Shown one piece after another: positions 8,672 through 21,445 of a DNA stretch of 64,000 bases. The translations under genes were made by a program, and so were the position numbers. The DNA comes from Saposhnikovia divaricata. Taxonomy: Eukaryota > Streptophyta > Magnoliopsida > Apiales > Apiaceae. Location of the stretch: positions 161,212,546 to 161,276,545 of the forward strand of contig CM071600.1 of assembly GCA_036435485.1 (NCBI GenBank), in the 5' to 3' direction. The number at the start of each line of letters is the position of its first letter. The first letter of the stretch is position 1. A model generated the notes under the pieces. It ran no database searches. It saw nothing but the letters and a program-made list of their open reading frames with translations, and was not told where the DNA came from.

Positions 8672-11600
8672 TGTAAGAACCCAGATTTTGGGTGGAATTA
8701 AAACTTTTATGTATTTAATGATGTAAGAACGAATAGTGGTTATGGCTACAATGTAATAATTGATATTTGGAAAGAATGAATGGAATTCAACTTTATTATG
8801 TTTATGTCTTGAAGAATGCTAAAGGGTGACAACATAGGTAAGAATAATCTATCTTCTAAGGGAATAAGATATGGCAACTTCAAGCAAGAGAATACTCTCA
8901 TGTCATCCAGATCGATAACGATTAATCCAGTAGTTCCGTAAAAAGGTTAAGGAACGATCGAGAGAGAATACGGACAATTATACAACCCTAAGAGAACAAG
9001 TAAAGAATACAGAATGAATAGTGTTTTGGTAGGAGTATAGAATAATATGAGACGACACTATATAGAAGAATTCGGAACGGATTTCCGAGTTCGTATTAGT
9101 GATCCAGGGGGAAAATAAGTGTATGTAAAAGCTGTCGGATTCTGAAAAACCGCACTTTTATTTTCTCCAAGAGTTCCCTGGACACAGATAGCTTTAAGTA
9201 TTTAACGAATGGATTTAAGGAATATAAATTGGAAAGTTAGAATGAAAGATGGAGAATGAAAGTATTAATATTAAAAAGGATTCCCGGTAAACCCTAATTA
9301 GAAATCCGTGAAATATTCCTACGAACGATCAATCGAAACGGGCAATAACCGGACACAGAAACAAGCAGAGGAAGCAAGAGTCTTGTGCAAGCTACTAGTA
9401 TAAAATATCTAGTAACCAAACTAGAATCAAGGAACTAGAACCCCAGAGAATGCAACTAAGTACTTAGCAAGGCAACCATGTAGTTAGGCTAAAACCACCA
9501 CATTTTCAACACTTGTCATGGTATTTCCTCATCCAACACCTCACTACTTTAATAAAGTAGCTTTATACAAGATATTATGTTGTAAGTGGATGAGAGTGGA
9601 TGAGATTAAATCATAGAAATCAAAAGAAACCAAGCAACTCTCCCCCCCCTTGCATATTCCATTCGGCCCTTCACTAATTCCAAAATCAAAACCCCTCTTC
9701 CCACCATCTTTTGATCTTGTAAAAATTATGGTGAGTCTTACATTTCCTAAAAGTGATCCCATAAAAATTTCAAAGCCAAACTCTCTTGTTTCCATTTTCA
9801 AATAATTCATCAAAGAGGAGGATGAATAGTGGTTTTATGAACTAATCTTGTTTTTTTTCTTGTTTTTCATGGTGGATTTAGCTAGCTTAGGATCATCCAA
9901 GGTTAGATCAAGGCTTAGGAAGGTTATACTACTCTCTAAGGAAGGTATAAATCATTTCAAACCCTAAGCTTTACTTTGAGTTTATGCATGATTCATGGTG
10001 ATTTTGGATTAAGTGATAGTAGTAGTATTCTACCACCATGTTAGCATGATTTTGTGGTTAGATTAGCTTTATGATGATATATTGATGAAGCATGATATTC
10101 TTGAGCTTTTAAGAGATGATTATTAACTGTAGTAATTGATTAGATGCCCGGTGTGGCTTGGTTGTTGCGTAATGAATTTTAGAACGCTCGATTCGTAGCC
10201 GTCGTAATGCCCGATTTTCATTAACACTAAGAAACCGAACTGGTCAGTAGCAATAACTCTGTGTTCTTGGCAAGTTAATGAACCCTACTGATAGATTTTT
10301 GAACATAGATCACTTTGGCGAAAGAATCGAGGCATTTCGATTTACGGTTTAGGAATTATGACCAAATTACTAAAAGTAGTTCGAATCCGTAAACGAAAGT
10401 TCGTAACTGTAATTGAACCCCCGTAAACTATGTAACGTCATGGCGAATCTTGGTAAATAAATACTAGAGGTAAAAAGGAAGGTGTGAAAGAAAACCGTAT
10501 GTCAAAAGGATCATTTTTCGATTTATTAAAAATGTTCGAGTCGAGGTTAAACGCGAACGAACCCCTAAAAGACGACTGTTTTATAACTTCGGTAAAACAC
10601 TTAGAAAACGGGCGATAAAACTCGGAGTATAATATTGGTTCGTAACGATCGACCTTAGAACTCATATGAATTAAGTATGTCCCAAGTATAAGTACAGTGA
10701 CATGTCGTATTAACGAACGAATGTCGGGTCGGATCAGTGATAAAAAGTAATCCACTAAAATGGGTATAACGAGATAACTCGAGAACGTGTTTCGATTTAA
10801 GTATAACTTAACTTTTAATATGTTAAGTGATTAATCCCGAATGCCTTGGCTATTTATAGATCACCAAGCTGAACCGGGACCCGCTACCACTACCCCTTAC
10901 CGTACTCGACTACCAGGCAAGTTTCAATTCCCTTCTTTAGGCTGTTGTTGTGATTGAATAAATATATAAATATGTTTTCTGTTATACATATGCCATAGCA
11001 TGCATGCCTACTTTCAAGTTATATCATTATGCTTGTTCCCTGATTGTTATTGGCTTATAAATTAGATAGCTATCGTATCAACTATAAGCCGGTTATTGTA
11101 AGACCCTCATAGAAGGGCGTATACATCTTATTCATCAAATATAGACCGGGAGTCAATATTTCTTGATATATCGAGATTACCTCGGAGGAAAATATTTAAG
11201 TAAATATTTTCCATTATTCGGGCGACGAATATTATTTGAATATTCGTTCGAGATTATTTATTTAACGATCCTTACTTCAAATAATTATTTGAACGTAACT
11301 ATTCGACGAATAATATTTATTTTAATATTCATTCAGAGTCGAATTATTTATTGATTATTATTTCGAATATTCTTCTAAAAATGAGACTACTAAATAAATA
11401 TTATTTGGATATTCATTTAGAATATTATTTTATTAAATAAATATTACTTTTGAATATTCATTTAGGATATTAATTACGTGATGAATATTATTTTAATATT
11501 CATGTGAAGCTTGATTTATTTATCGAATATTATCTCGAATATTCCTTTAAAGCTTGGATTAATAAATGAATATTACTTGGTATTCATTTAGAATATTATT

Positions 11601-13226
11601 CATTAAATGAATATTACTTTTTGAATATTCATTTAAATTCCTAATTAATTATGAATATTGTCTTAAATATTCCTTTCAGGTCCTATTAATTAATGAATAT
11701 TATTTTGAACATTCATTTAAATATTTATTTATTCAATAAATATTCTCCTGATATTTCTTCAGGGATTATTTTGGAAAATACTCTAATTAAAGATATTCTT
11801 TCATATTCCTAAATATTCTTTAAATATTTTTAACTCAATAAATATTCTCTGAATATTTATTCCATACTTAGAATAATCTCAATAAGGTTCATCTTCTTCG
11901 ATTATTACGAAAAATATTTCGGAGTCATATTATTATTAATCTTATATCAAGAAAGGTTCTAGGACATCATTCTTCTTTGAGTCTATCTCCCTAATAATAA
12001 GGGAACCTTACTTGGAAAATGTTATTTTTCTTGTCGACTTCCCGCTCATAAAGTATTCTCTTCACTCGCAACTCGGGTGCTGTTGACTTATTAAGTCGTT
12101 GTTTACCTTCTCATCTTTCGAGGGGTAAGATTACTGGAACAAGTTGATATTCGATACCAAGCCACAACTTGGAAGTTATTGGTGAATTTTCCTTTCCAAC
12201 TAGATACGACTACCTTGTAGAGTCTTATCAACAAGTATTATACTTGGGGAAAGGGGGACGAACGTTACATTCAGAATCATGAATTCTATTTGAACTAGGA
12301 GTCGTGTAAGAGGCCGAGTAGCGCCGGTCCATCCCCTTTGGCCCAACCGTTGGCCGGGGAGAGCTAGTAAGGCGGTAGACAAGTAAAGCCGTCAGTTCTT
12401 CCTTCTACTGGTAGTAAATCTAAATTGAGCTGTACGATCTCGACTGATCATCAAGATTGGAACAGCGGACGCGGTGAATACTCCATCCTTGGTTCATCAT
12501 CCAAACTTATTTATTTCCTGCAACACGATTACTGTTGGCAGAGCTGGAAAAGTGTTCATAACTGGAATTGCAACCTTTTCATGCAAGTTCCTCTTCTTAA
12601 TAACAATGAGAATATCTCGCTTACTTTTGATGTAGCAGATATTTCTATAAACAAATACTTTAAGTTACCTTGTAACTTCATCGTTCATATTATACTGGCA
12701 TCATTTCCGTAAATGCATGGCATATGGTTTGAAAGATAATTTTGAACTGTTTTATATTCGTTCAGTTATATATATTATTGTTGGTGGGCTTTCGCTCACC
12801 CTTGCTTTGTTCATATTATGTCACAACAACAGCTAGGACAGATGGCTCGCGTCAGGCGCACTCGGCGCAAGCAGGTTACCCGACCCACCGGACTACCCGC
12901 TGAGATGCTAGCCGCCATTGCTGAGGTAGCATAGTTAGACAGCTTTTGTTTCCTGTTTAACTATATGTATAATTAATGTAATTAACGGCAAAACTTTTAA
13001 ACCTATGATGTTATCCTTTTGGGATTGTAATAACTTTTATTCGTAACCCTTTAATGTAAGACTTATTTCAATTTCATCTCTGGGACTATAACTGTTGTGT
13101 GTGTGAGTGGTAATTATTGTGGGGTCACAGCATGTGATTTATTTATTGTGGACTCAAGTCAAGTATTATGAATGGATGTAAGACCGTAACCACCAGATCC
13201 CTGACCCCGGATCTGGGGGTGTTACA
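8672..13226 (+). repeat. 3' LTR of the Tekay element, complete (4,555 bp)
   Basis: The LTR begins TGTAAGAACC directly after a purine tract and ends GGGTGTTACA, giving the inverted terminal pair TGTAA/TTACA. The long length is usual for Tekay/Del. The part shared with the visible 5' LTR differs by under 1 percent. ORFs called in it, other than the short GC-rich one at 12818-12934, look like chance frames in AT-rich DNA. Confidence 0.93.
12818..12934 (+). CDS. Second copy of the short basic LTR ORF
   Basis: This is the 3' LTR counterpart of 2057-2173. The 36 codons before the putative donor are unchanged; only the intronic base after it differs (GAGGTAGCA instead of GAGGTAACA). In this position there is no downstream partner exon from the same element, so any transcript would read into flanking DNA. 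Confidence 0.4.
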   Translation: MSQQQLGQMARVRRTRRKQVTRPTGLPAEMLAAIAEVA

Positions 13227-13990
13227 TACCGGATGGTACCCCCACACCCAAAGTGGTAACCATACAGGCTAAGGTATGAGTAGTGTATCATTTTGTTGGT
13301 TACCTACCCAGGTACGTATTGCCATAACTTCTCACGTACGCTTTCATATCATGTTACCATCCAATCGCTCAATTCTCTATTCATGATTTATCATTTATCT
13401 CTTTAATCAATGTAAATATGGCATATATCCTTTAAGTGTTGCTGTAAACTTACCTTAGGATTGGTCAAGAGAGCTATATTATTCGCTAGAATTAAGTAAT
13501 GGCGTCTAGTTATAAATTGTTTTAAGTTGTTGCATTACCTTCCTTACAAAGCAAATTAGAGTCCTTAGGTGAGACCAAGTTTTAAGTTTGGATCGTGAAA
13601 ACTATCAATTACGACTTAGTTTTCGCTGAATAGCCAGTAAATAATTCATATACGATTAAGTTAGAAAAGTATGTTGAAAATCTTAGTCTGAACCGCACTA
13701 CTTGTGTTATAATTGCGATAGCCTGTAGGCGTCCGTAACTAAACCCATATCCGAAGGATATTTAGGGCATAACCAGTTATAATATGATATCTATGCTTAT
13801 CACAAAAGATTAGATAATAAAATAAGCACGCGTTACGATAATGGAAACAAGTTCAAAAGTGCCAGGCCCGAGGCCATAAAATGATCCCAAAGTTAAAAGC
13901 ATTACATCTATGGAGCGTTATAGGAGCCCACCCCTTGATAAAAAACCACGAGTTCATAAATCATCAAACCAGATAAAAGTTCGAACACAT
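13227..13990. other. Flank of the Tekay insertion inside Tat-A, no gene seen
   Basis: No supported ORF. The GC-rich start has several GGTACC/GGTAACC-type motifs that recur in the rest of Tat-A (15285-15345, 18190-18420). It is probably the untranslated region between pol and the antisense gene's 3' end. Confidence 0.4.
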
Positions 13991-14030
13991 TAACAAAATA
14001 CTTGATGGATCTAAAGGGGAAAGAATGTGC

Positions 14031-16870
14031 CTAGGCAGAAGGGGTACCCTTGGTAGCCTCAAAGCTATGGGAGTCCTCAACGGGATCGACCTTCTTATCA
14101 GAATTGCCCGGAGTAACCTCAACCGCGCCTGCGGGAGCCTCAACCATAGTATCAGGAGCGGGAGTGCGTTCGGTGATACCCTTCTGGGTAATCGGAGGTG
14201 TAACCACATCTTTGCGTCCGGTGGCTTCAACCTTAGCAACTTCTACCTTAAATTTCTCCACTTGGTTCACCGCATCTTCACTCAAGAGCACCCAGTCCAG
14301 GTCCGGCATCACCTTCCAGGTAACCTTCAAGTAATCATTGACCCCCTTGGCAAACCCCAGCTTGTACCTCTCGGGAAGTGCCTTCTTCATTTTTCTCATA
14401 GAAGCCTGAAGCGTGTCCACCTACACCTTCAACTCTCCAACTTCTGTGGCATGGGTAGCCACCATCTCTTCCTTCTCCTTATCCTGAGCATAAACTAGCC
14501 TACCAAATTTCTCCTTCTCCTTCGTCACCACAGAGATTTCACTTTTCAACTTTTTATTAGCATCAACGAGCTTCTTTCTTTCTCCTTCAACAGCTTTAAG
14601 ATCAGATTTTACCTGCTTAAGGTCCTCCCGCAACTTTATGTCACCACGGGTAGCCGCCACCAGTTGGTTACCGATCCTCATCTGATGAAACAGATTCTCT
14701 CCGGAGGAATATAGCATAGCCCGCACAGCATCTGTGGTCTTAAGGTTGGACCAACCCGAGATAACCTCTAGAGGGATCTGCCCTTCGGTTAACCTGTGGA
14801 ACTGCTAAATCTCCTGCGGTACCCCGGGTGACTGTGGCAATTTGATTCTCTTAGAAGACCTGGTCTCTAGAGTGGAAGCCAGGCTGCCAGAGGCTTGGGA
14901 GAACCTTCGTTTGTCAGTCGAAATGGATCCAGCCTTCCCGGAAGGGGGAACCTTAGCCTGGGAGATAGGGGTAGCGTTGATTGGGAGTTCCAGTGTCATC
15001 AACTCATCTTCTGGGAACAGATCTTTGTATTTCTCTGAGGGTTGCACAAAAGACGGAACGGTGCCAGACATACCTGGGAAGACAAGATAATTAAAAATGT
15101 TATAAACCACAGTCCACATGTAAAGATAGGCATAAATAAGAGCGCAAATATTGAACATATGGCAAATATCATGTAGCTTGACAGCATGCACACGGAAGCC
15201 TATAAGAATCCTGATGATAACTAGTTGCCACGAAAATAGATAAGGCACATTGGATAGAGGCATGTGTGTGAGTTATGGGGATAGGAAGCGGTAACCCGGG
15301 CTACCGGATAGGGAGGCAGCAGGAACCCAACCTTTCTTCCCACGCTTCCTGGTAGCATCCCGAGTCCCAGGTTTCATCGTCAGACCTTCCTCAGCTTCCA
15401 CCACCTAAGCAGGAGATGAGGGAGCCTTGGACCTTGCGAACCCTAACCTCACCAAGACTTCTGGGGTTAATAAACTTTCGCCATCACCAAACTCGGCAGC
15501 TAATTTCATTATTTTTCTGGCCCTCTTCTCTTCGACCCCTTCGAGAAGAGTTTGCATAGGAATCCTTGAATGGGGTAACAGAGAAGTAAATTTCAAGTCC
15601 AGAATTAATTAAGTAAGGGATACAATGAATATTTGAGGGTACCGGATGCTCACCCGAAGTCATATTCCACTCTCTCCTTACTTCTCCACTTTCGTAGCAA
15701 TACAAAAACATCTCTAACCAATCGTACATTCCCCGTTTATTTCCTTTAATGCATCTACCTTGTCTGTTGTTCCACGAAGTAAGGTAATAGATACCTACCT
15801 TCCTCCACACATCCTTTAGCTGATAAAAGTATCCTAGTTCCCTAGCGGTGAGAGGAATGGAAAAGGTTCGGTCATAGAGGATGTACATGCACGCTGCCAC
15901 CCTGAAGGAGTTAGGTGACAGCTGCATAGGGGATGCGACCCCCCAATATGATAAAACAAATACCTACGAGGCCGAGCCAAGCTGGGCTCGCGAGTATGAT
16001 CTAGACCTTGATCCTCGCATCCCAGAACATGTAGAGCGAGCTGGAGCAGCGGAGGATACTATTCCTATTCTTGTTGATGTACAAGACCCTTCTAAGGTGT
16101 TGAAGATAGGGTTGCAACTCAACCCTAGTCTAAGAGAAAGGCTCGTCGCTTTTTTGAGAGATAACTTGGATGTGTTCGCCTGGTCCCACGATATCTCATA
16201 GAAATTCAACATATCCACAAAAAAATGGGTGCATCGGCAAAGAAAATCCCAATTTAAAGTAGGATGCAGATAATACTGCGTTTGGTATAGCTTAATCTGG
16301 CTCAAAGTTATCAAACCTGTGGCACCTCTCCTCGGCACTAGGCACCACCAGGCTGCATCCCGGATTACACAACTCTAATAACCTCTCGAGTCTATCCGCA
16401 TTCATGGTGGAATCTAAGTCCTCGCAGGAGGGAACGAAACCCATGGGGACATGAGGTTTTCGTTCGACCTCCATCGCGAACCTAGCTCCCACCCCCTATT
16501 CTATATCCATCAAATTCTCAGCACCAAGGAACGATTGAGCCGCTTCGTCCCCGAATGTGCTAATGGACCTCTCCTCCTCGTCAGTGTTGGAACTTAAGTT
16601 GATTCTTTCGGCTTCCTCATCTTCAAGGTTTGAGAAACCCAACTCTAAAGGAAAATCAAGGTGCCTATGCACGATCTCAGCTTCAAGGGGGTTGATCACC
16701 TCTACCCTAGAACGAGTTCTGGAACTGACAGATGGTCTAGACTGTAGCAAGGGCTGCGAAATAAGCACGTCATTCAAGTGGGTTGACCAAGAGTCTAACG
16801 GCTCCCCTGAAATGGGTGATAGGTTACCAGGGCATTGAGGTGAACCTCCCAAAACGGATGAGATAGACAT
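14031..16870 (-). pseudogene. Antisense gene (aORF) of Tat-A, decayed, intron-containing
   Basis: Read on minus from ATG 16870, directly after acceptor TTGTGGTTGCAG. The pieces are: N-terminal acidic part (16870-16292); a segment that reads LPMHPFF (about 16240); the conserved core NSFRVAACMYILYDRTF and ELGYFYQLKDV (15927-15600); a piece ending in APSSPA (about 15405); a probable intron (about 15280-15075, acceptor TTGTCTTCCCAG); and a C-terminal coiled coil rich in Lys/Glu (14807-14031). Stops interrupt it at 16496, 16292, 15405, 14805 and 14421, with frameshifts near 16230 and 15560. A sense pol fragment splits the core at 15961-16201. Similar reverse-strand ORFs of unknown function are known between pol and the 3' LTR in some Tat-lineage elements. 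It is homologous by eye to the gene at 47483-49331. Confidence 0.65.
15961..16201 (+). pseudogene. Fragment of Tat pol (linker just before RT) inserted in the antisense gene
   Basis: On plus, codons read SWAREYDLDLDPRIPEH then LRERLVAFLRDNLDVFAWSH, ending in TAG at 16199-16201. The DVFAWSH motif is typical of the stretch just upstream of reverse transcriptase in Tat elements. The fragment breaks off where the usual continuation into RT would begin. The antisense gene's core continues on both sides of it, in FYEI (right) and MQLSPNSF (left). It therefore looks like a filler inserted by recombination or template switching rather than a gene. Confidence 0.65.
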
Positions 16871-17528
16871 CTGCAACCACAAGGAGGAAGCAGATTAGAG
16901 AAGGGGTTTGAAATTGGATAAACAAAGGTTGGAAAAAATAAAGGTTGTTAATAATCGACTTTATGATACCCATGGTAACCCCAAGGGCTACCAAGTCAAA
17001 TCGAAATAAAATCAGGGCTCGGGGAGTGGCTACCGGCCTACTAACCTAACACAGTGATGACTAGGTTATCCAATCAACGCAAAAGAAGGTGTCAACCTAA
17101 AGAACTATAAGCATGCCTAAACCAACGGATTATATATGTGTGTTTAACAGGGCAAGTCTAAAACAATACGATTCAATGAGGACAAGTATCAAACATATTG
17201 AGAACACCTAAGAAAGTCACCAAAGGGGGAACTGGAGTACAAATCGCCTCAAACCCCTTCGGAATTCACACATGCAACTAGGAATTAAGATCTAGACAAA
17301 TAGGTTCATTCGAGAAAGATCAACAGCCGGAAAATACGACGAGAATCAATGGATGAATAGCTAAAGAGGCAAACGAATCAAAATAAGTGACATGCAACAT
17401 CTCCTAGAATACAGACCCCACTATCGATTCAAGGGTATGTAATAATAAAGTTCAGTATGTGTGTGTAACAATCATACGCATAGTCACAAAGATTACATAC
17501 AGATGGGTTAAGGAATTCAAAAGCATAC
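16871..17528 (-). other. Putative 5'-UTR intron of the Tat-A antisense gene
   Basis: On minus, CTCTCTCCAG/GTATGC forms a good donor at 17529/17528 and TTGTGGTTGCAG ends at 16871, right before the ATG. A TATATAAAA-like box lies upstream near 17665-17673, in a position to drive the minus-strand transcript. The rest has no ORF. Confidence 0.4.
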
Positions 17529-17529
17529 C

Positions 17530-18117
17530 TGGAGAGAGACGGAAGGAAGGGTGTGAAAACGATGTAGCCTTCACCGGAAGCCTCGTCGAAAACTTATGAA
17601 AACCTTTGCTTATTCAAGAGAGAATGTGGTGGGCAGTAAGAAGAAAGGGCGAAAGGTTAATTGGGTATATAAAATCAAAAAGAGACGTGTCCCCTTGGTT
17701 AATGAATGTGGCACAGAAAACGAGATGGAGTGGGAAACGTCCTTTGCATGAAAAATGGGTTATTTTTTGAATTTATCTGTGTAAAAACGGTAGAATCCTA
17801 GCCTATTTTTCCCTCCTTAATAGTTATCATTTTATTTCTGGAGAATTAAAATGATTAATCTATCCTTAAATGAGTAAATTACGAGGCTTCCACTTATTAA
17901 TGAGGTTAATTTGAGCTTCCGTATCACAATTACAAGAATAAAAATGCTGGCACTAATATAAATATTTACAACTACAAATTCCAGTATTTATACACCTTGT
18001 CATATCGAGCTGATGAGAGTGTGAGGATGCAGATTTTTGCAGAGAAACTAAGAAAGCGGCACCCTGTGAGTAATAGGTTCCCCTTGCACTCAGTGCTTCA
18101 GGGAACCGGGGGGTAGT
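17530..18117. other. Tat-A 3' untranslated region with polypurine tract
   Basis: No ORF. It ends in GGGAACCGGGGGGTAGT (18101-18117), a purine-rich tract directly before the LTR start TGTTGTGACC, as expected for the plus-strand primer. Confidence 0.5.
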
Positions 18118-19020
18118 TGTTGTGACCAAAATCTTGCATGGGTTAGATTTAAGCCCACTAGAGGATTAAGGTCCAGACCCAAGAGGAAAATGAGTAATCT
18201 GTCAGGCTTCCAAGGGCCCATGGTAGCCCTAGGGCTTACCATGTACATGGCAGTAAGGAAATGTGTGGCTTAGGGTCCCAAGGGCATCCCCTGGAGGATA
18301 ATCTATAACCACTACCAGTCATCCAGTAGAGCTTCCAAGGTAGCTTCCATGATGGGGTTACCGGGGGGGTACCGGAGCCAGGCTACCAGGCGGCACCCCC
18401 AGCTTCCGGCGGAAGCCTGATTAGGCTGCCAATTCAGATAAGGTTGACCTCCTACTTTTTAGGAACATGTCTATATCACCTAAAAACACTCCTTAACGGA
18501 TATACATTCAGTTATTAGAGGATATATGTCATATATACTTGATAAATGATACAAAATCATGATAAATACAAAGGATAATTATTCTACATTACCATAACAG
18601 CTTGGTAACCTCAAAATGTACATAATACACGATTATTATCGAAAATATCAGTCATAATCCCTTCAGAAATGGGATAATTCATCATAAACAACCGAATACA
18701 TCATAATAGAACTATATACGGGCTTTATCCACTATAAATAGTGGTATGTAGGCAGTTTACGGGATCTCTTAGACACTTTGACACCTTGAGTAATATAGAG
18801 CACGTATACTCTTGTGTGACACATCATTATTAGGGTTCTTGGCTGGCCAATGCATCATCATTGCACGGTCCTTGAGCTCTAATCCCGTAGATTCAATCCG
18901 ATCCTCCGAGGAACCATCTCCCGTGTTCTTTGGAAACCCCTAGTCGTGAGCCTTTCCGGGGTGCTAGCTATTGATCTCCAACTACGAGCCTTTCTGGGTG
19001 GTTGGACGATTCCGTATTCA
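18118..19020 (+). repeat. LTR of Tat-A (903 bp)
   Basis: It runs from TGTTGTGACC to TTCCGTATTCA with a TATAAATA box at 18733-18740 and a GC-rich hairpin-forming U3. A purine tract lies on its left and TTGGCGCTATTCCAG, resembling the Tat/Athila-type primer site, on its right. There is no matching 5-bp duplication around it, so it is not a simple solo LTR. No second copy is visible in the window. Confidence 0.6.
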
Positions 19021-21196
19021 TTGGCGCTATTCCAGCAACAGGCCTCCTAATTTGTTGTGACAAATTCCTCCCACAAAACCTGCAGAATGACAAGACCAGC
19101 TTATAGAAGAAGGTTGCTGAACTGGATGACTTGGTTGAAAAATTATTTGGTACACAAACTACCCATCCAAGACAAGGCTTGATGAGGTCAAGTACTGAAT
19201 TTAACAAAATGCCGACTGATTCGACAGCTTGACAGATGTTCTCAACTTAACAAATCTGAGAATGGTCTCTGAGAATAGTGTACGCATGTCAAACTAGAGG
19301 TTTTACAAGCTGTTAGTTAGTTGTTAGGTGTTACTGACTTATACATAGAAACTAATAACACTTTAGTGAGTAGTATGTTATAACTTATATGTATGTAAGT
19401 ATGTATGTTCAAGTGAAGGTTTAGTCTTTTGTGCATGTCAATCAGGTTTATACATTGTGCAACATAGAACTTCAAAGTTATAAAAGTATCTATAGAGTTG
19501 TATGATATGGCGTGCGACCTATTGATTTCAATCAATTTATAAGAATGGTGTGGTCAAACTTTTAGTAGAAGATTCCTGAGAAGGTTGTTCCAGATTTTAA
19601 TGTTATATTTGTTAATTGTACAGATGTAACCCAATGTCTACATTCACGGGATATAGATGGATCCGATTTTTGTCACTTTCAAGAAGCCATAGTGTCACCT
19701 GATTATAAGTGCAAGTACTGGATCCAGTTAGTTCGATCATAATTACGTGGAGAGGATCAAGTCAAATCCTTGATAGGTTGTTGGTTGTTTAAGTTAAGAT
19801 TGTATGGCCAGTTAACAATTTACCTATACTTGCTAAACACATCACTTGCATGATGCATCCATTTCAATGAATTTTTATATTCACCTATTAGAAAGAAAAA
19901 AGTCTACCAATTTTTTAATGTATGTTGTTTCCTGTTCATCATTTTTTCGCCTACTTAAACTGGATTATGCTATAGCTTGAAATTTGTTGTTACTGAAATA
20001 GGAGTTAATGTTATATCTATATCTGTTGTTTTTTATATACGGTGTATTATCAGTCCTGCATAAATTTCTTGGAAAGAATGCACCTATATTGGCCCTCTTA
20101 ATTGGTTACTGGGCACAATTTAAACCTCACCAGATAACATATAAGTATTAGATATGCATATATTATCATGTAAAATATAAACTGGATCACTTCTGGATCA
20201 CTTCTTCACAGCATGTGTGAATATTTGAATATGCAAAATTTCATCACGACAAAGAAGACCCTAATGATCATATGGAGAAAGAAAATACTCAGCAACAGAA
20301 GAAAATAATTCGGAATATAGTTTGACAACAATGAATGAACCATGTAAGAATGTCCTAGGACTCGAGGAAATAGGCAGTTGTCTAAGAAGCTCCTTTAACA
20401 ATTCTAATATCAATGTGAAAAGCCTTTTGTGGGTAAAACTAAGTTAAAAAAGTGACATGTCTTTAACATTTCCATGTAAACATTCATTTCAACCCTGTAC
20501 CTTTCTTTATGATTGACAAACTTATCTTGATGTATAAATACATTTTGACGTTCATTATTTGGTAAAGGAAACCAACATTCATATAAATATTTAATCCAAC
20601 GTATTTTTGTAACTATTTTATGTATCAGGTATATATATACACTTTGATATTAGAAACTTGTGTTTTTTGTTTCCAGAGACCATGTATTCTGAAAATAATA
20701 GGTTTGTGATAATGTACTTATGTATATTAATGCAATAGATGTTTATCAGCACTTTTGTTAGTGGGGAGGGTCCAACTTTGTTAATAAACTAACATGTCTT
20801 TAAAATTTCCATGTAAACATCCATTCCGTATGATTTATGGATTTTATTGGATTATTGCTTTGAAATACTTATGTTCAAATTTTGTAAACTTAACTTTACG
20901 ATTACTTAAAAAAAAATATTAGTACCAAGAAGTAGTAAAAAAAAAAAATATTATTCCCAACGACATAAGTTTTCATTTTTGTTCACGAACTTAAATGATT
21001 TTATTAAACCAAAAAAAAAAACGTCCGTGCACGGAGCGAGAATAGGAAGTTGAACACAATTATACTACTATAACATCAAAGCGCATATTTTCGTTCAAAA
21101 ACATTTTGCATCGTGAAATATTTCTCTTAGATTAAAACTGAATTTTTTTTTTAATATTGTAATTCTAAAAAATTATGTATTTCAAAAATAATCATC
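19021..21196. other. AT-rich stretch; possible gag leader remnant, otherwise nothing
   Basis: The first 200 bases after the LTR keep a primer-site-like TTGGCGCTATT and a degenerate plus-strand frame (VAELDDLVEKLFG near 19112-19150), perhaps the start of a Tat gag. Beyond about 19270 I see no gene. A direct repeat of about 38 bases (ACATGTCTTTAA...TTTCCATGTAAACAT) occurs at 20453 and 20789. Confidence 0.35.
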
Positions 21197-21229
21197 GCCC
21201 GCTCGCAAAGCGCGGGCAAAAAAAACTAG
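21197..21229 (+). mobile_element. Helitron 3' terminus (5' end not found)
   Basis: A GC-rich hairpin with stems GCCCGC (21197-21202) and GCGGGC (21212-21217) is followed by an A tract and CTAG, then T (21226-21230). This is the canonical plant Helitron 3' end, inserted before T. The upstream TC end was not located. Confidence 0.7.
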
Positions 21230-21445
21230 TTTTTATTAATTTTGATTAAGAAATTGTTATTTTGATCATTCTTTCTTGATTTTTCAAACAAAACTCTAAT
21301 AAAGATGTAGATATTGTTTATCTTTTATTTTTTTTTATAAAGATATAGAAATATATTTTATTATTTTTATGAATAATTTAAAAAACATTTTTAAAACTCC
21401 AAAAATCAAAAACATTATAACGAGATTAATAACAGAATAAATATA

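Larger units (their letters stand above)
1..13226 (+). mobile_element. Tekay/Del-type chromovirus (Ty3/Gypsy LTR retrotransposon), 5' end cut by window edge
   Basis: The two copies of a long repeat (1-2465 and 10761-13226) flank a gag-pol region. The domain order gag, protease, reverse transcriptase, RNase H, integrase, chromodomain defines a chromovirus, and the RT/INT sequence plus very long LTRs fit the Tekay/Del clade. The initiator tRNA-Met primer site and a purine tract sit at the two internal edges. The full element should be about 15.3 kb, starting roughly 2.1 kb left of the window. It lies inside an older Tat element. The 5 bases after its 3' LTR, TACCG (13227-13231), should be the target duplication, but the left copy is off-window. 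The coding region is broken in several places, so this copy cannot be autonomous. Confidence 0.93.
13227..19020 (+). mobile_element. Tat-A: 3' part of a Tat-lineage Gypsy element with an antisense gene
   Basis: An antisense gene on minus (16870 to 14031) is followed on plus by a purine tract (about 18104-18117) and an LTR (18118-19020). That is the 3' end of a Tat element with the order pol, reversed ORF, LTR. The 5' part, with most of gag-pol, should lie left of the Tekay insertion and outside the window. A piece of Tat pol in sense orientation (15961-16201) sits inside the antisense gene. Coding frames have several stops and shifts, so the element is old and defective. Confidence 0.7.
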
